From Vibrio bivalvicida (lineage in GTDB: Bacteria; Pseudomonadota; Gammaproteobacteria; Enterobacterales; Vibrionaceae), in contig NZ_LLEI02000091.1 in the NCBI RefSeq assembly GCF_001399455.2, forward strand, positions 1 to 64,000: a stretch of 64,000 bases of DNA, in the 5' to 3' direction. Shown here in pieces: positions 45,328 to 54,869 of this stretch. The notes beneath the pieces are model-generated. The model worked only from the letters and a program-made list of their open reading frames with translations, had not been told where the DNA came from and ran no database searches. Position 1 is the stretch's first letter, and each line of letters begins with the position of its first letter. The position numbers were made by a program, and so were the translations under genes.

Positions 45328-46695
45328 ATGAATAACATCAAGCCAAATCGCTTAGAAATCAAACCGATTCCTTACCAGCCAGACATTGCAACGCAGTATT
45401 TTAGCCATATTGAGATGCTTCCTTGGTCGATGCTTTTGCGTTCCCCTTCCCGTACTCATGTTGATAGTCGATTTGATGTATTGGTCGCACAACCTGTAGC
45501 AACCGTTACCACGCACGGCAACGAGAGTTATATTGTGGCTGGCGATGATACTGAAAGCTCAAGCGATAACCCGTTTGAACTGCTCAAACGAGTCCAAGCG
45601 CAGCGACTACCCGATATTGAATACTCAGGCGAGCTGCCTTTCGTTGGTGGCGCACTGGGTTATTTTGCCTATGACTTAGGTCGTCGTGTTGAGCGATTAC
45701 CATCAATCGCTGAGCAAGACCTAGTCTCGCCCGACATGGCAATTGGCCTTTACGATTGGGCAATGATTGTTGATCACCAAGAGAAATCGGCGTTTGTCGT
45801 TGGTGTAGAGACAGAGTCACGTTGGCAATGGTTATGTGCACAAGAAACAAAGTCAAACGGAACGTTTATTCTCTCCGACGAATGGACGTCGAACATGACC
45901 AAAACCAGTTACATTGACAAGTTTAACCAAGTTCAGGAGTATCTGCGCTCAGGCGACTGCTACCAGATCAACTTGGCACAGAGATTTAGTGCACCTTATC
46001 AGGGGGGGGAGTGGCAAGCCTACCAAAAACTGGAACAGGTAAACCAAGGGCCGTTCTCAGCCTTTATTCGTACTGAACAAGGCGCAATTTTAAGTGTTTC
46101 TCCGGAACGTTTTTTACAATTGAAAAAGCGCCAGATTGAAACGAAACCAATCAAAGGAACACGCCCTCGTTCGGCAGATCCGCTCACTGACAGAAATGCC
46201 GCTGTCGAACTCGCCCATGCTGAAAAAGATCAGGCAGAAAACCTGATGATCGTTGACCTCTTGAGGAATGACGTGGGACGAGTTGCCAAACCAGGCTCTG
46301 TCCATGTTCCGAAGCTCTTCGATATTGAAAGTTTCCCGGCGGTTCATCACCTAGTCAGTACAATATGTGCTGAACTTGATACTCAATATAGTGCATCTGA
46401 CCTTCTTAAAGCTTCTTTCCCTGGAGGTTCGATAACAGGCGCTCCTAAGATTCGAGCAATGGAAATCATTGAAGAGCTTGAGCCTCACCGCCGAAGCGCT
46501 TACTGCGGCAGTATCGGCTATATCAGTCGTCATGGCCGTATGGACACCAGTATTACTATTCGTACCTTAGTGGCCGAAAATGGAACAATTCATGTTTGGG
46601 CAGGTGGTGGGCTTGTAGCCGACAGTCAATGTGAATCAGAATATCAAGAGACCTTGGACAAACTGAGTCGAATTCTACCTGTTCTTACGAAATAG
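45328..46695 (+). CDS. pabB: Aminodeoxychorismate synthase component I
   Basis: About 455 aa from the ATG at 45328; a TTG at 45310 extends the frame without better signals. Chorismate-binding motifs are KPIKGTRPR with the PabB-specific catalytic Lys (about 272), RNDVGRVAKPGSVHV, SITGAPKIRAMEIIEELEP and YCGSIGYISRHGRMDTSI. With PabA it makes aminodeoxychorismate for folate. In E. coli nudL and sdaA follow pabB; here the H-NOX/HqsK pair is placed between. Confidence 0.93.
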   Translation: MNNIKPNRLEIKPIPYQPDIATQYFSHIEMLPWSMLLRSPSRTHVDSRFDVLVAQPVATVTTHGNESYIVAGDDTESSSDNPFELLKRVQAQRLPDIEYSGELPFVGGALGYFAYDLGRRVERLPSIAEQDLVSPDMAIGLYDWAMIVDHQEKSAFVVGVETESRWQWLCAQETKSNGTFILSDEWTSNMTKTSYIDKFNQVQEYLRSGDCYQINLAQRFSAPYQGGEWQAYQKLEQVNQGPFSAFIRTEQGAILSVSPERFLQLKKRQIETKPIKGTRPRSADPLTDRNAAVELAHAEKDQAENLMIVDLLRNDVGRVAKPGSVHVPKLFDIESFPAVHHLVSTICAELDTQYSASDLLKASFPGGSITGAPKIRAMEIIEELEPHRRSAYCGSIGYISRHGRMDTSITIRTLVAENGTIHVWAGGGLVADSQCESEYQETLDKLSRILPVLTK

Positions 46696-46747
46696 ACCTT
46701 ATACATCAAAATGGTGGGCTTAGTACCTAGGGTTTGCAGAGCTAAGG

Positions 46748-48445
46748 CTAAACCCATTTTTCTAGCATGAGCTTAAGATCTTTTGCCGTGTATGGCTTGG
46801 TCAAGATATCGTCCATACCACATTGAATACACCTATCACGTTCTTCTAATGTGGTTCCAGCGGTCAGCGCAATAATTGGCTGCGTGTATTCTTGCTCTCG
46901 CAGGTAGGCTGTCGCTTCAAAGCCATCCATTTCTGGCATACGGCAATCCATAAAAATCAAGTCATAGTAGCTGGTATTAAACGCTTTAATCGCTTCAAGG
47001 CCATTGTTTGCGAGATCGGGAGTAATCGAGAGCTTCTTTAACATTTGATTTATGATGACTTGATTCATACGAATATCATCAACTACAAGAATGGAGAGTT
47101 GTTCAAGCGATCTTGTCTGCCCTTTCGATTGTGGTTTCGCTTTATATGCCACTCGCTCAGAGGCCTCTTTTATTGGCAATCGAACATCAAATCGACTCCC
47201 TTTTCCAACTTCACTGAACAGGGAAATATCGCCAGACATCAGTTCTACTAGATTCTTACATATTGCCAGCCCTAAACCAGTCCCTTCAAAATTCCGCTTT
47301 GCAGTTCTATCGGCTTGAACAAAAGGAGTGAACAGTTGTTTTTGCGCTTCTTTGCTGATCCCTACGCCGGTGTCAACAATAGAGATAAATAAACTGTCCC
47401 CGTCCCATTTAACGCTGACCACCACCTCTCCTTTAGAGGTAAACTTAATTGCATTGCCGATAAGGTTAATTAGTATCTGGTTTATTCGTTCGAAGTCACC
47501 AATGAAGGTCTCAGGAATTCCGTCCTGTTCATGAAATTCAAAGCGAATCCCCTTTTCTTGAGCTTGGGTTTCGAATATGCCGTAGACCATTTTTTTCAGC
47601 TCTTCCCATTGGAACTGAGAAGGTATCAACTGCATCATACCTGCACTCATTTTGCTGAAATCAAGGATATCATTGATGATATGACGCAGTAGGTCTCCGG
47701 AATGGGATAGGTTGCTTAATAACGTCTGCTGGTCTTCATCCAAGTGAGTGCTTGCCAGTAACTCAGCACTACCTAATAATCCATTCAGTGGGGTTCTCAA
47801 CTCATGGTTGATCATTGCGACAAACTCTTTCGTTGAGCGTTCAGATTCTTCCGCCCTAGCCCGTGCCTCTTGGTTGCTAGTAATAATGAGCTGTCGGCAG
47901 ATGGCACTACACAGCAACTCAGCGACAAGCAACAACTGGTTGACAACAAACTCGCGTTCGATATCAATGCTTAACACTTCTACGGCAAGCTCTCCGACAA
48001 CTTCATGCTCCACCTCTATTGGTAGCTTTAATGTATTTTGCTCCCAAATTGCGTATGGCTTAATCAACTCTATGTCTCTCGCCACCGCAGAACCAAATGT
48101 ATTGCCAATGACAGTGGTGATGAGACCAGGAGTAATAAACAAACCTATCTGCTTCAATGCTGTCGAAGCCATCAACCGCTCAAGCAAATTAGTAATCAAG
48201 CCATCATCTAGAGTACGACCTAAAAAAGCGCGACCAAAATGGATCAATGCCTCATTGATGTGCTGCTCAAATTCGAGTTTATGTAAGTCACTATGGGTTT
48301 GCTTTTTGAGTTGCGTTAATACCAACTCTAAATGTTGGTTAGTCTCATACAGCTCGAGGCTTTTTTGCTCTAACAGCTGTTCTGCTTGCTTGCGAGCCTC
48401 TATTTCTCTGGCGAGCTTTCTTTCTAATGGAGAATTTTTATCCAT
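46748..48445 (-). CDS. hqsK: H-NOX-associated hybrid histidine kinase (HqsK-like)
   Basis: 565 aa, cytoplasmic, with no membrane helix. An N-terminal coiled coil (about 8-50) and a sensor region (about 55-195) precede HisKA with MINHELRTPLNG (His214), HATPase with FEGTGLGLAICKNL, and a receiver with VVDDIRMNQ and FMDCRMPEMDGF. It lies six bases after the H-NOX gene. In V. parahaemolyticus and V. harveyi such kinases are held in check by NO-bound H-NOX and feed into quorum sensing via LuxU. The name is from this context and domain order. Confidence 0.85.
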   Translation of the reverse strand: MDKNSPLERKLAREIEARKQAEQLLEQKSLELYETNQHLELVLTQLKKQTHSDLHKLEFEQHINEALIHFGRAFLGRTLDDGLITNLLERLMASTALKQIGLFITPGLITTVIGNTFGSAVARDIELIKPYAIWEQNTLKLPIEVEHEVVGELAVEVLSIDIEREFVVNQLLLVAELLCSAICRQLIITSNQEARARAEESERSTKEFVAMINHELRTPLNGLLGSAELLASTHLDEDQQTLLSNLSHSGDLLRHIINDILDFSKMSAGMMQLIPSQFQWEELKKMVYGIFETQAQEKGIRFEFHEQDGIPETFIGDFERINQILINLIGNAIKFTSKGEVVVSVKWDGDSLFISIVDTGVGISKEAQKQLFTPFVQADRTAKRNFEGTGLGLAICKNLVELMSGDISLFSEVGKGSRFDVRLPIKEASERVAYKAKPQSKGQTRSLEQLSILVVDDIRMNQVIINQMLKKLSITPDLANNGLEAIKAFNTSYYDLIFMDCRMPEMDGFEATAYLREQEYTQPIIALTAGTTLEERDRCIQCGMDDILTKPYTAKDLKLMLEKWV

Positions 48446-48451
48446 TGACAG

Positions 48452-48994
48452 CTATCCTACCAAGCTAACCTTGAACCGAACCTGACTGCCGTCGTCAGAT
48501 AAGTTTTCCATGGTCATAGTCAGACGCTCATTAAAAAACTCAGCGCATCCCTCGATTAATCCTAAACAAACATGAGACAAACAGCGTGCGCTCTGGTAGT
48601 CGAACACCATGTCACTTTCCGTTTCCGAGATAAATACAAATGAAGGAGGGTTCGCTTCCGGGTAGAGCTTTTTAACTTCTATATGTATGTAGTCTTCGAC
48701 CAACTTGATAAATTGAAACGTCGTTTTGCAACCTTGTAGGCTATTATTATCAGGTAAGGTGTTATAAAGGTTATTAAAAACTGACTGGCCGAACACACGT
48801 TGTAGATCTTCAGGGGAGATACCCGTGCGTTTACTAAGTTGTATGATGAGTTTGACCAGATTACGATGGTCGTAGCTTCCGACTGCAGTGTATACGCCAC
48901 TATCACCCACCGCAGAAAGCAGGCTATCAAGTTCATCTAAGCCAAACTTCTGTTCGACTAGGTCCATAAACTCGGTAAAGATAATGCCTTTCAT
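48452..48994 (-). CDS. hnoX: H-NOX heme nitric-oxide sensor
   Basis: 180 aa, a stand-alone H-NOX domain. The proximal heme ligand is His104 in YIHIEVKKLYPEANPPSF. The heme-propionate motif Y-x-S-x-R is present as FDYQSARCL (Tyr133, Ser135, Arg137). It senses NO and controls the adjacent kinase. Divergent from nudL, with about 80 bases between. Confidence 0.93.
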   Translation of the reverse strand: MKGIIFTEFMDLVEQKFGLDELDSLLSAVGDSGVYTAVGSYDHRNLVKLIIQLSKRTGISPEDLQRVFGQSVFNNLYNTLPDNNSLQGCKTTFQFIKLVEDYIHIEVKKLYPEANPPSFVFISETESDMVFDYQSARCLSHVCLGLIEGCAEFFNERLTMTMENLSDDGSQVRFKVSLVG

Positions 48995-49077
48995 GTTTTA
49001 CGCTATCCTTGAGCCGATATATGTAATAGAAAGCATGAGTCATATTGATGGTTTTTTCAAATATCAAAGGAGCTAAC

Positions 49078-49686
49078 GTGTTGTCTGAGCTAAATAAAAG
49101 TCACTTAATTCAGCAATTTCAAATGCACCAGACTGTCGACTATCATCAGGAAGCTATCAAACGTGTTTCACACCTCAATCAGAGTAATTTACGTAAAGCA
49201 TCTGTCTTAATCGGTTTTGTAGAAAGAAAACAAGGCATCAACGTCCTATTCACTCGCCGAGCGAAGCACCTTAAGCACCATCCAGGGCAAGTAAGCTTTC
49301 CTGGTGGAAAGTTTGAACCTACTGATCTCGACTTATCTCACACAGCTTTACGTGAAACTTTTGAAGAAGTAGGGATTGAACAAGATAAAATCGAGATCTT
49401 TGGCCAGATGCCAGAGTTAGTCACTATAAGTCGCTTTACCGTAACGCCCTATTTGGCATTCATCTCTTCCGACTACCAAACTCAGATCGACACGAATGAA
49501 GTCGATGAAGTCTTTGAAGTTCCTGCCTCTGTCGTCCTCGACAAAGAAAAATTACACAGTCAGCAATTTCGAGTTAATAATTTTTCACATCGTGTCTTCG
49601 GACTTTCTTACAATTCTCATTTTATTTGGGGAATGACCGCGCAAATCATCCAAGCTATGCAGAATCATATTATGCATCAATATTAA
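49078..49686 (+). CDS. nudL: CoA pyrophosphatase, Nudix family
   Basis: About 202 aa. AAGGAG sits at ideal distance before the GTG at 49078, so I prefer it to the ATG at 49045. The NUDIX box is GGKFEPTDLDLSHTALRETF followed by EEVGI. The upstream HHPGQVSFPGG segment is the CoA-type signature. E. coli NudL lies between pabB and sdaA, in agreement with this neighbourhood. Confidence 0.88.
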   Translation: MLSELNKSHLIQQFQMHQTVDYHQEAIKRVSHLNQSNLRKASVLIGFVERKQGINVLFTRRAKHLKHHPGQVSFPGGKFEPTDLDLSHTALRETFEEVGIEQDKIEIFGQMPELVTISRFTVTPYLAFISSDYQTQIDTNEVDEVFEVPASVVLDKEKLHSQQFRVNNFSHRVFGLSYNSHFIWGMTAQIIQAMQNHIMHQY

Positions 49687-49976
49687 TAGAATCATTGAAT
49701 GGTTTATTTTTGTTCACATTAGTTAAATTTTTTATCAATAAAGCAAACGTTTTCCTGCGACACGCATAAAACAAATTTGCAACAACATTAGTTTTACTAA
49801 TGCTATGGATTAGCATAAATCACCAGTAGCACATCATTTTCGTGACCAAAAACCTGTTTTTGACATATCATGTTATAACTTGAATCAATTCATGATTTAG
49901 ATCTATTTTTCATGCAAGATTTTTATGCAAAATTGCCCCCGACTTATTTCCTGTTCCCAAAAATGAGTATCACAAA

Positions 49977-51230
49977 ATGAATACTACTACTACTGCGGGT
50001 AAAACCGCACAATCGTCTAGTAAGTTTACTTACAAAGACTTCACTTGGTGCCTATCGCTATTCGGTACAGCTGTAGGTGCTGGCGTACTTTTCCTTCCAA
50101 TTAAAGCAGGCGCTGGTGGCTTCTGGCCATTAGTAATCCTTGCTCTAATCGCAGCTCCAATGACTTGGTTTGCACACAAGTCTCTGGCTCGTTTTGTACT
50201 ATCTGCGAAAAATCCTGAAGCTGATATCACTGACACTGTTGAAGAACACTTTGGTAAAACTGGCGCAAACATCATCACTTTTGCATACTTCTTCGCCATT
50301 TACCCAATCGTACTAATCTACGGCGTTGGTATCACAAATACTGTTGATTCTTTCCTAGTCAACCAAATGGGTATGGAATCCATCCCTCGCTGGCTACTTT
50401 CTGGCGCGTTAATCGCTGCTATGACTGCTGGCGTTGTGTTTGGTAAAGAGCTAATGCTAAAAGCAACATCTGCACTGGTTTACCCACTCGTTGCGATCCT
50501 GCTAGCACTTTCTTTCTACCTAATCCCTGATTGGAACAGCTCAATGGTAGAAGTAGCACCAGACTGGTCTTCGATGCCATCTGTTGTTTGGCTAGCAATC
50601 CCAATCATCGTATTCTCTTTCAACCACAGCCCAGTTATTTCTCAGTTCTCTAAAGAGCAACGTCGTGTATACGGTGACGATGCTGTTAAGAAAACAGACA
50701 CTATCACTGGTGGCGCAGCAATGATGCTAATGGGCTTCGTAATGTTCTTCGTGTTCTCTGTAGTACTTTCTCTATCTCCAGAGCAACTAGCAATGGCAAA
50801 AGAGCAAAACATCTCTGTTCTTTCTTACCTAGCGAACGTTCACGAATCTCCACTGATTTCTTACATGGGTCCTCTAGTGGCATTTGCAGCAATCACTTCA
50901 AGCTACTTTGGTCACTTCCTAGGTGCTCACGAAGGTCTAGTTGGTCTGATCAAGTCTCGCTCTGAAACTTCAGTTAGCAAGATTGAGAAAACATCACTAC
51001 TGTTCATCGTTATCACTACATGGATTGTGGCTATCGTTAACCCAAGCATCCTAGGTATGATTGAAACAATGGGCGCGCCAATGATTGCGGCAATCCTATT
51101 CCTAATGCCTGTATTCGCAATGCAAAAAGTACCTGCAATGGCGAAGTACAAAACTTCGGCACCTGTACAGATTTTCACAGCAATCTGTGGTATTGCGGCA
51201 ATTACTTCTGTAATCTACGGCGCTCTTTAA
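49977..51230 (+). CDS. sdaC: Serine transporter, HAAAP family (SdaC)
   Basis: 417 aa, 11 predicted helices. FGTAVGAGVLFLPIKAG (about 30-46) and FSFNHSPVISQFSKEQRR are typical of SdaC/TdcC. It is a proton-driven L-serine importer. It precedes sdaA, forming a serine uptake and breakdown unit. About 290 bases upstream are non-coding and AT-rich; no operator was assigned. Confidence 0.92.
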   Translation: MNTTTTAGKTAQSSSKFTYKDFTWCLSLFGTAVGAGVLFLPIKAGAGGFWPLVILALIAAPMTWFAHKSLARFVLSAKNPEADITDTVEEHFGKTGANIITFAYFFAIYPIVLIYGVGITNTVDSFLVNQMGMESIPRWLLSGALIAAMTAGVVFGKELMLKATSALVYPLVAILLALSFYLIPDWNSSMVEVAPDWSSMPSVVWLAIPIIVFSFNHSPVISQFSKEQRRVYGDDAVKKTDTITGGAAMMLMGFVMFFVFSVVLSLSPEQLAMAKEQNISVLSYLANVHESPLISYMGPLVAFAAITSSYFGHFLGAHEGLVGLIKSRSETSVSKIEKTSLLFIVITTWIVAIVNPSILGMIETMGAPMIAAILFLMPVFAMQKVPAMAKYKTSAPVQIFTAICGIAAITSVIYGAL

Positions 51231-51280
51231 TCTAAGGCTTTATAAGTCTGATTAAACCAAGAATATAACGATAATAATAA

Positions 51281-51303
51281 GCCTCCCTCTCCCCTTGGGA
51301 GGC
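51281..51303 (+). terminator. Terminator between sdaC and sdaA
   Basis: GCCTCCC pairs with GGGAGGC, followed by TTTG. Its position 20 bases before sdaA suggests partial termination within the operon. Confidence 0.6.
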
Positions 51304-51323
51304 TTTGTTCTGAGGTAATCGAT

Positions 51324-52685
51324 ATGATTAGTGTTTTTGATATCTATAAGATCGGCGTTGGTCCTTCTAGTTCTCACACTGTAGGTCCAATGAAGGCAGG
51401 TAAAGAATTTATTGATGATTTACGCTCAATGGGAAAATTGCGCGACATCACTAAAATTACCGTCGACGTTTATGGATCACTATCACTGACAGGGAAAGGT
51501 CACCACACAGATATTGCTATCATCATGGGTCTTGCAGGCAACACCCCTGAGAAAGTTGATATCGATTCTATTCCGGGCTTTATGGCTCGTGTAGAAGAAA
51601 CTGAGCGCCTTCCTGTTGGCATGCACTGTCACACAGTATCGTTCCCAAAAGAGGGTGGTATGAACTTTCATACTACTAACCTTGAACTTCACGAGAACGG
51701 CATGCAAATCCATGCTTGGATTGGTGAAGAGCTGGCTTACTCAAAGACTTATTACTCAATCGGCGGTGGTTTCATCGTTGATGAAGAGAACTTCGGCAAG
51801 GAAGAAGAAAACCCGGTTAAATCACCTTACGAATTTACTACCGCTGAAGAGCTAGTGAACCAGTGCAAAGATAACGGTCTTTCTATCAGCACGCTTGTAA
51901 TGCAGAACCAAGCTGCGCTTCATTCTGACGAAGAGTCTCGTACTTACTTTGCTAACATCTGGAAAACCATGCGTGAGTGTATGGATCGCGGCATGAATAC
52001 CGAAGGTATCCTGCCTGGCCCGCTACGCGTACCTCGCCGTGCTGCTGCGCTGCGTCAGCAACTTCTAACGTCTGAAAAAACAACTAACGATCCTATGTCG
52101 GTTGTCGACTGGGTGAACATGTTTGCTTTCGCCGTTAACGAAGAAAACGCAGCGGGTGGTCGTGTGGTTACTGCACCTACCAATGGTGCTTGTGGCATCA
52201 TCCCAGCAGTACTCGCTTACTACGATAAGTTCATTCAAACTGTGACTGAAAAAGATTACATCCGTTACTTTGCCGCTTCTGGCGCAATCGGTGGTCTATA
52301 CAAACGTAACGCATCTATCTCTGGTGCTGAGGTTGGCTGTCAGGGTGAAGTCGGCGTAGCGTGTTCTATGGCGGCCGCGGGTCTTGCTGAGCTTATGGGT
52401 GGTAGCCCTGAGCAAGTGTGTATGGCTGCAGAAATTGCTATGGAGCACAATCTAGGTTTGACGTGTGACCCAGTTGCCGGTCAGGTACAGGTTCCTTGTA
52501 TTGAACGTAACGGTATTGCTGCTGTGAAAGCAATTAACTCTACTCGCATGGCTCTACGCCGTTCTTCTGCACCAACGGTATCTCTGGATAAAGTAATTGA
52601 AACTATGCTAGAGACAGGTAAAGACATGAACGCGAAATACCGTGAGACTTCTCAGGGTGGCCTGGCAGTTAAGGTTATTTGCTAA
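51324..52685 (+). CDS. sdaA: L-serine ammonia-lyase (iron-sulfur)
   Basis: 453 aa, full length. The start SVFDIYKIGVGPSSSHTVGP, GACGIIPAVLAYYDKF, GAEVGCQGEVGVACSMAAAG and GLTCDPVAGQVQVPC are diagnostic, and the conserved cysteines bind the 4Fe-4S cluster. It converts L-serine to pyruvate and ammonia. Confidence 0.95.
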   Translation: MISVFDIYKIGVGPSSSHTVGPMKAGKEFIDDLRSMGKLRDITKITVDVYGSLSLTGKGHHTDIAIIMGLAGNTPEKVDIDSIPGFMARVEETERLPVGMHCHTVSFPKEGGMNFHTTNLELHENGMQIHAWIGEELAYSKTYYSIGGGFIVDEENFGKEEENPVKSPYEFTTAEELVNQCKDNGLSISTLVMQNQAALHSDEESRTYFANIWKTMRECMDRGMNTEGILPGPLRVPRRAAALRQQLLTSEKTTNDPMSVVDWVNMFAFAVNEENAAGGRVVTAPTNGACGIIPAVLAYYDKFIQTVTEKDYIRYFAASGAIGGLYKRNASISGAEVGCQGEVGVACSMAAAGLAELMGGSPEQVCMAAEIAMEHNLGLTCDPVAGQVQVPCIERNGIAAVKAINSTRMALRRSSAPTVSLDKVIETMLETGKDMNAKYRETSQGGLAVKVIC

Positions 52686-52710
52686 TCTTACTGAAACCTT
52701 ATTAAACAAA

Positions 52711-52730
52711 GCCTGAGCCACTGCTCAGGC
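52711..52730 (+). terminator. Terminator of sdaA
   Basis: The stem GCCTGAGC/GCTCAGGC is followed by six Ts. Confidence 0.85.
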
Positions 52731-52807
52731 TTTTTTATTATCACTAGATCAAGAACCATTCACCACACAACTTCATCATTTAATTAGTTTTATAAAAAAA
52801 TATAAAT

Positions 52808-54625
52808 ATGTCGCTATATCCAAATACTTTGGATTTGCTCGTATTTAATCACATCCAAACGCCTCATTTATTGATAACTTCATGCCCTTTTCAACTCAGG
52901 GTTATTATTCGAATGATTAGGTTTGAACTTGGAAGTCAAATCTGTGTGTGCCTGTCGGAAAACGAACTCTCTATCGAGATCAATCACCAACGACATGCAT
53001 CCCTTTACATTACTCACAATGAATATCTTATATTAAACACTATATCCGCATTTGGGACGCTTAACTCACCGATATGCCAACGCTCAATTGAGCGAAAAAT
53101 AGCGCAAAATCACCAGGTAACATTACCTGAGAATGGCTTCAAGAATGTCATTGCTTCATTGCGTAAAAAATTCAAGAAACTGATCGATCCACACTTATCA
53201 ACGAGAAAAAACATCATCGAAAATATCCACCGTGTTGGTTATTTTGTGCCTTTCGAGAGTCATGACAGCCAGAAAAATGGCGCCGAGCAACAAAGAAGAG
53301 TTGATAAACAAGCCAAGCACGCGCTGGTCACTGCGGTTAAGTATTGCTTGACGAACCGCAAGGTCTATTTGGACCTAGGATTAGTTTTGATCTTAACCAG
53401 TGTTGGCTTTATCTTTATTTACTACATCACTATTAACGCCCTTATAAAGCAAACATACTTTAATGACATTAACGCCTTCACCGACACGCTTGCAGACCAA
53501 ACATGTTTTACCGATCAAGAAACACTAAGTTCAATGTTTGATCAGGTCGAGTTAGTTGAATCAGGTATGATGATCGACCGCTTTAATACTCGCTGCCTAA
53601 TAACGCCAGAACATGTTATGCCGGTTAGCCGAACCCAATACAATCAGTGGTTGGAAAACAACAACTACATCATGCATGAGTTTGGAAAAAAGGGCGCAAC
53701 CATGACAGTGAGAGTAAAGAATATTAACCTGTCTCGAAGCATAGAGGGGCACCTTTCACGCTTCTTTCTTAAAGGTATGAAAATCTGCACCAATACAGGA
53801 ACATCTCTTGATGTCGGCAAAACTGATGGCCGCCCTTCAATTAGTAAGGAAACCAATGTAGGGTACAAAGAGTTTTTTTATATCTCTAACCCTATCCGCA
53901 ACATTCTACTGTTTGCTACGCTACTGATCATTGCTCTGCGCTACAAGAACTTGTTCGCCCTTAGCCAATATTTAATGGGTATCAGACAGTTTAACCTCAA
54001 GCTAGAACCTATCTATGACACAGAGGGCCACGTTAACCTCCACTATGAAGCACTATCCCGCTTCACAACAACGAATACTCAAAAGTTTATTGAAACCCTC
54101 ATCGCCAGAGATCTGTTATTGACTCACACTTTGTTGGTGATAAAGACACTGTATGGTGACGGCAAAAATTTACTTGCACCAGTGAGTGTCAACGTGTGCC
54201 CCTCACTCTTAAAGAGTACTAATTTTAGGTCTCTATATCAGTGCTTATCTGGTTATGACTGTAGCCACCTCACCATAGAGATAACAGAAAACGCATCAAT
54301 GTATTACACCGATGAAATATACGCCAATATCCGCCAAATCAAGTCTCTAGGTTGCAAAATAAGTATCGATGATTTTGGAACCGGGAATAATAATGTTGAG
54401 CTGATTGGTAAGATCAAGCCTGACTATCTAAAAATAGACAGAGACTTCGTTATCGGTATGCGCCAAGACGAGAAGAAAGTTGAAACGGTCCGCCAACTCA
54501 TTGCTATGGGTAAAGCCTACCAATGTACGATTATTGTTGAAGGTGTAGAAACAGCAGAATGTGCTCACCTGCTGACAAAGCTAGGTGCAAAAATACATCA
54601 AGGCTTCTATTACGCCCTTACCTAA
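52808..54625 (+). CDS. Membrane-anchored winged-helix / EAL fusion protein
   Basis: 605 aa. Residues about 36-148 are an OmpR/ToxR-type winged helix (FKNVIASLRKKFKKLID, ENIHRVGYFVPF). TM1 is at about 186-208, a periplasmic domain of about 150 residues with three Cys follows, and TM2 is at about 362-380. Residues 395-605 form an EAL phosphodiesterase domain with an intact motif set: YEALSR (Glu414), SVNVCPS, IEITEN, ISIDDFGTG, LKIDR and VEGVET. It would combine ToxR-like DNA binding with c-di-GMP hydrolysis under a periplasmic signal. The start is uncertain: the ATG at 52913 (MIRFELGSQ) also fits, and neither has a good ribosome binding site. Confidence 0.85.
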   Translation: MSLYPNTLDLLVFNHIQTPHLLITSCPFQLRVIIRMIRFELGSQICVCLSENELSIEINHQRHASLYITHNEYLILNTISAFGTLNSPICQRSIERKIAQNHQVTLPENGFKNVIASLRKKFKKLIDPHLSTRKNIIENIHRVGYFVPFESHDSQKNGAEQQRRVDKQAKHALVTAVKYCLTNRKVYLDLGLVLILTSVGFIFIYYITINALIKQTYFNDINAFTDTLADQTCFTDQETLSSMFDQVELVESGMMIDRFNTRCLITPEHVMPVSRTQYNQWLENNNYIMHEFGKKGATMTVRVKNINLSRSIEGHLSRFFLKGMKICTNTGTSLDVGKTDGRPSISKETNVGYKEFFYISNPIRNILLFATLLIIALRYKNLFALSQYLMGIRQFNLKLEPIYDTEGHVNLHYEALSRFTTTNTQKFIETLIARDLLLTHTLLVIKTLYGDGKNLLAPVSVNVCPSLLKSTNFRSLYQCLSGYDCSHLTIEITENASMYYTDEIYANIRQIKSLGCKISIDDFGTGNNNVELIGKIKPDYLKIDRDFVIGMRQDEKKVETVRQLIAMGKAYQCTIIVEGVETAECAHLLTKLGAKIHQGFYYALT

Positions 54626-54869
54626 AATTATAAACCAAGGTGGCTTAGCTTAAGTCACCTTAGTTCTCTCCATATAAATCACTAAACACTAGTATTGCCC
54701 ATTCAAACCCAGCAAATACCTGTTGACGTCAATATCACCCCCAATCTGTTGTTTGTGAGACATTCTGCATAATTTTGTAAACCTAATTTATTCAAACAAA
54801 TAAAAATGCGACGAACCTTAAACTTATTGACATAGTAAATATCTATCTTGGTTGTGATTTTTTAATCCA

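Noticed and set aside
47748..48485. 245-aa plus-strand ORF opposite the HqsK-like kinase
   Set aside because: Its Ser/Asn-rich translation is the mirror of a clear kinase gene on the other strand.
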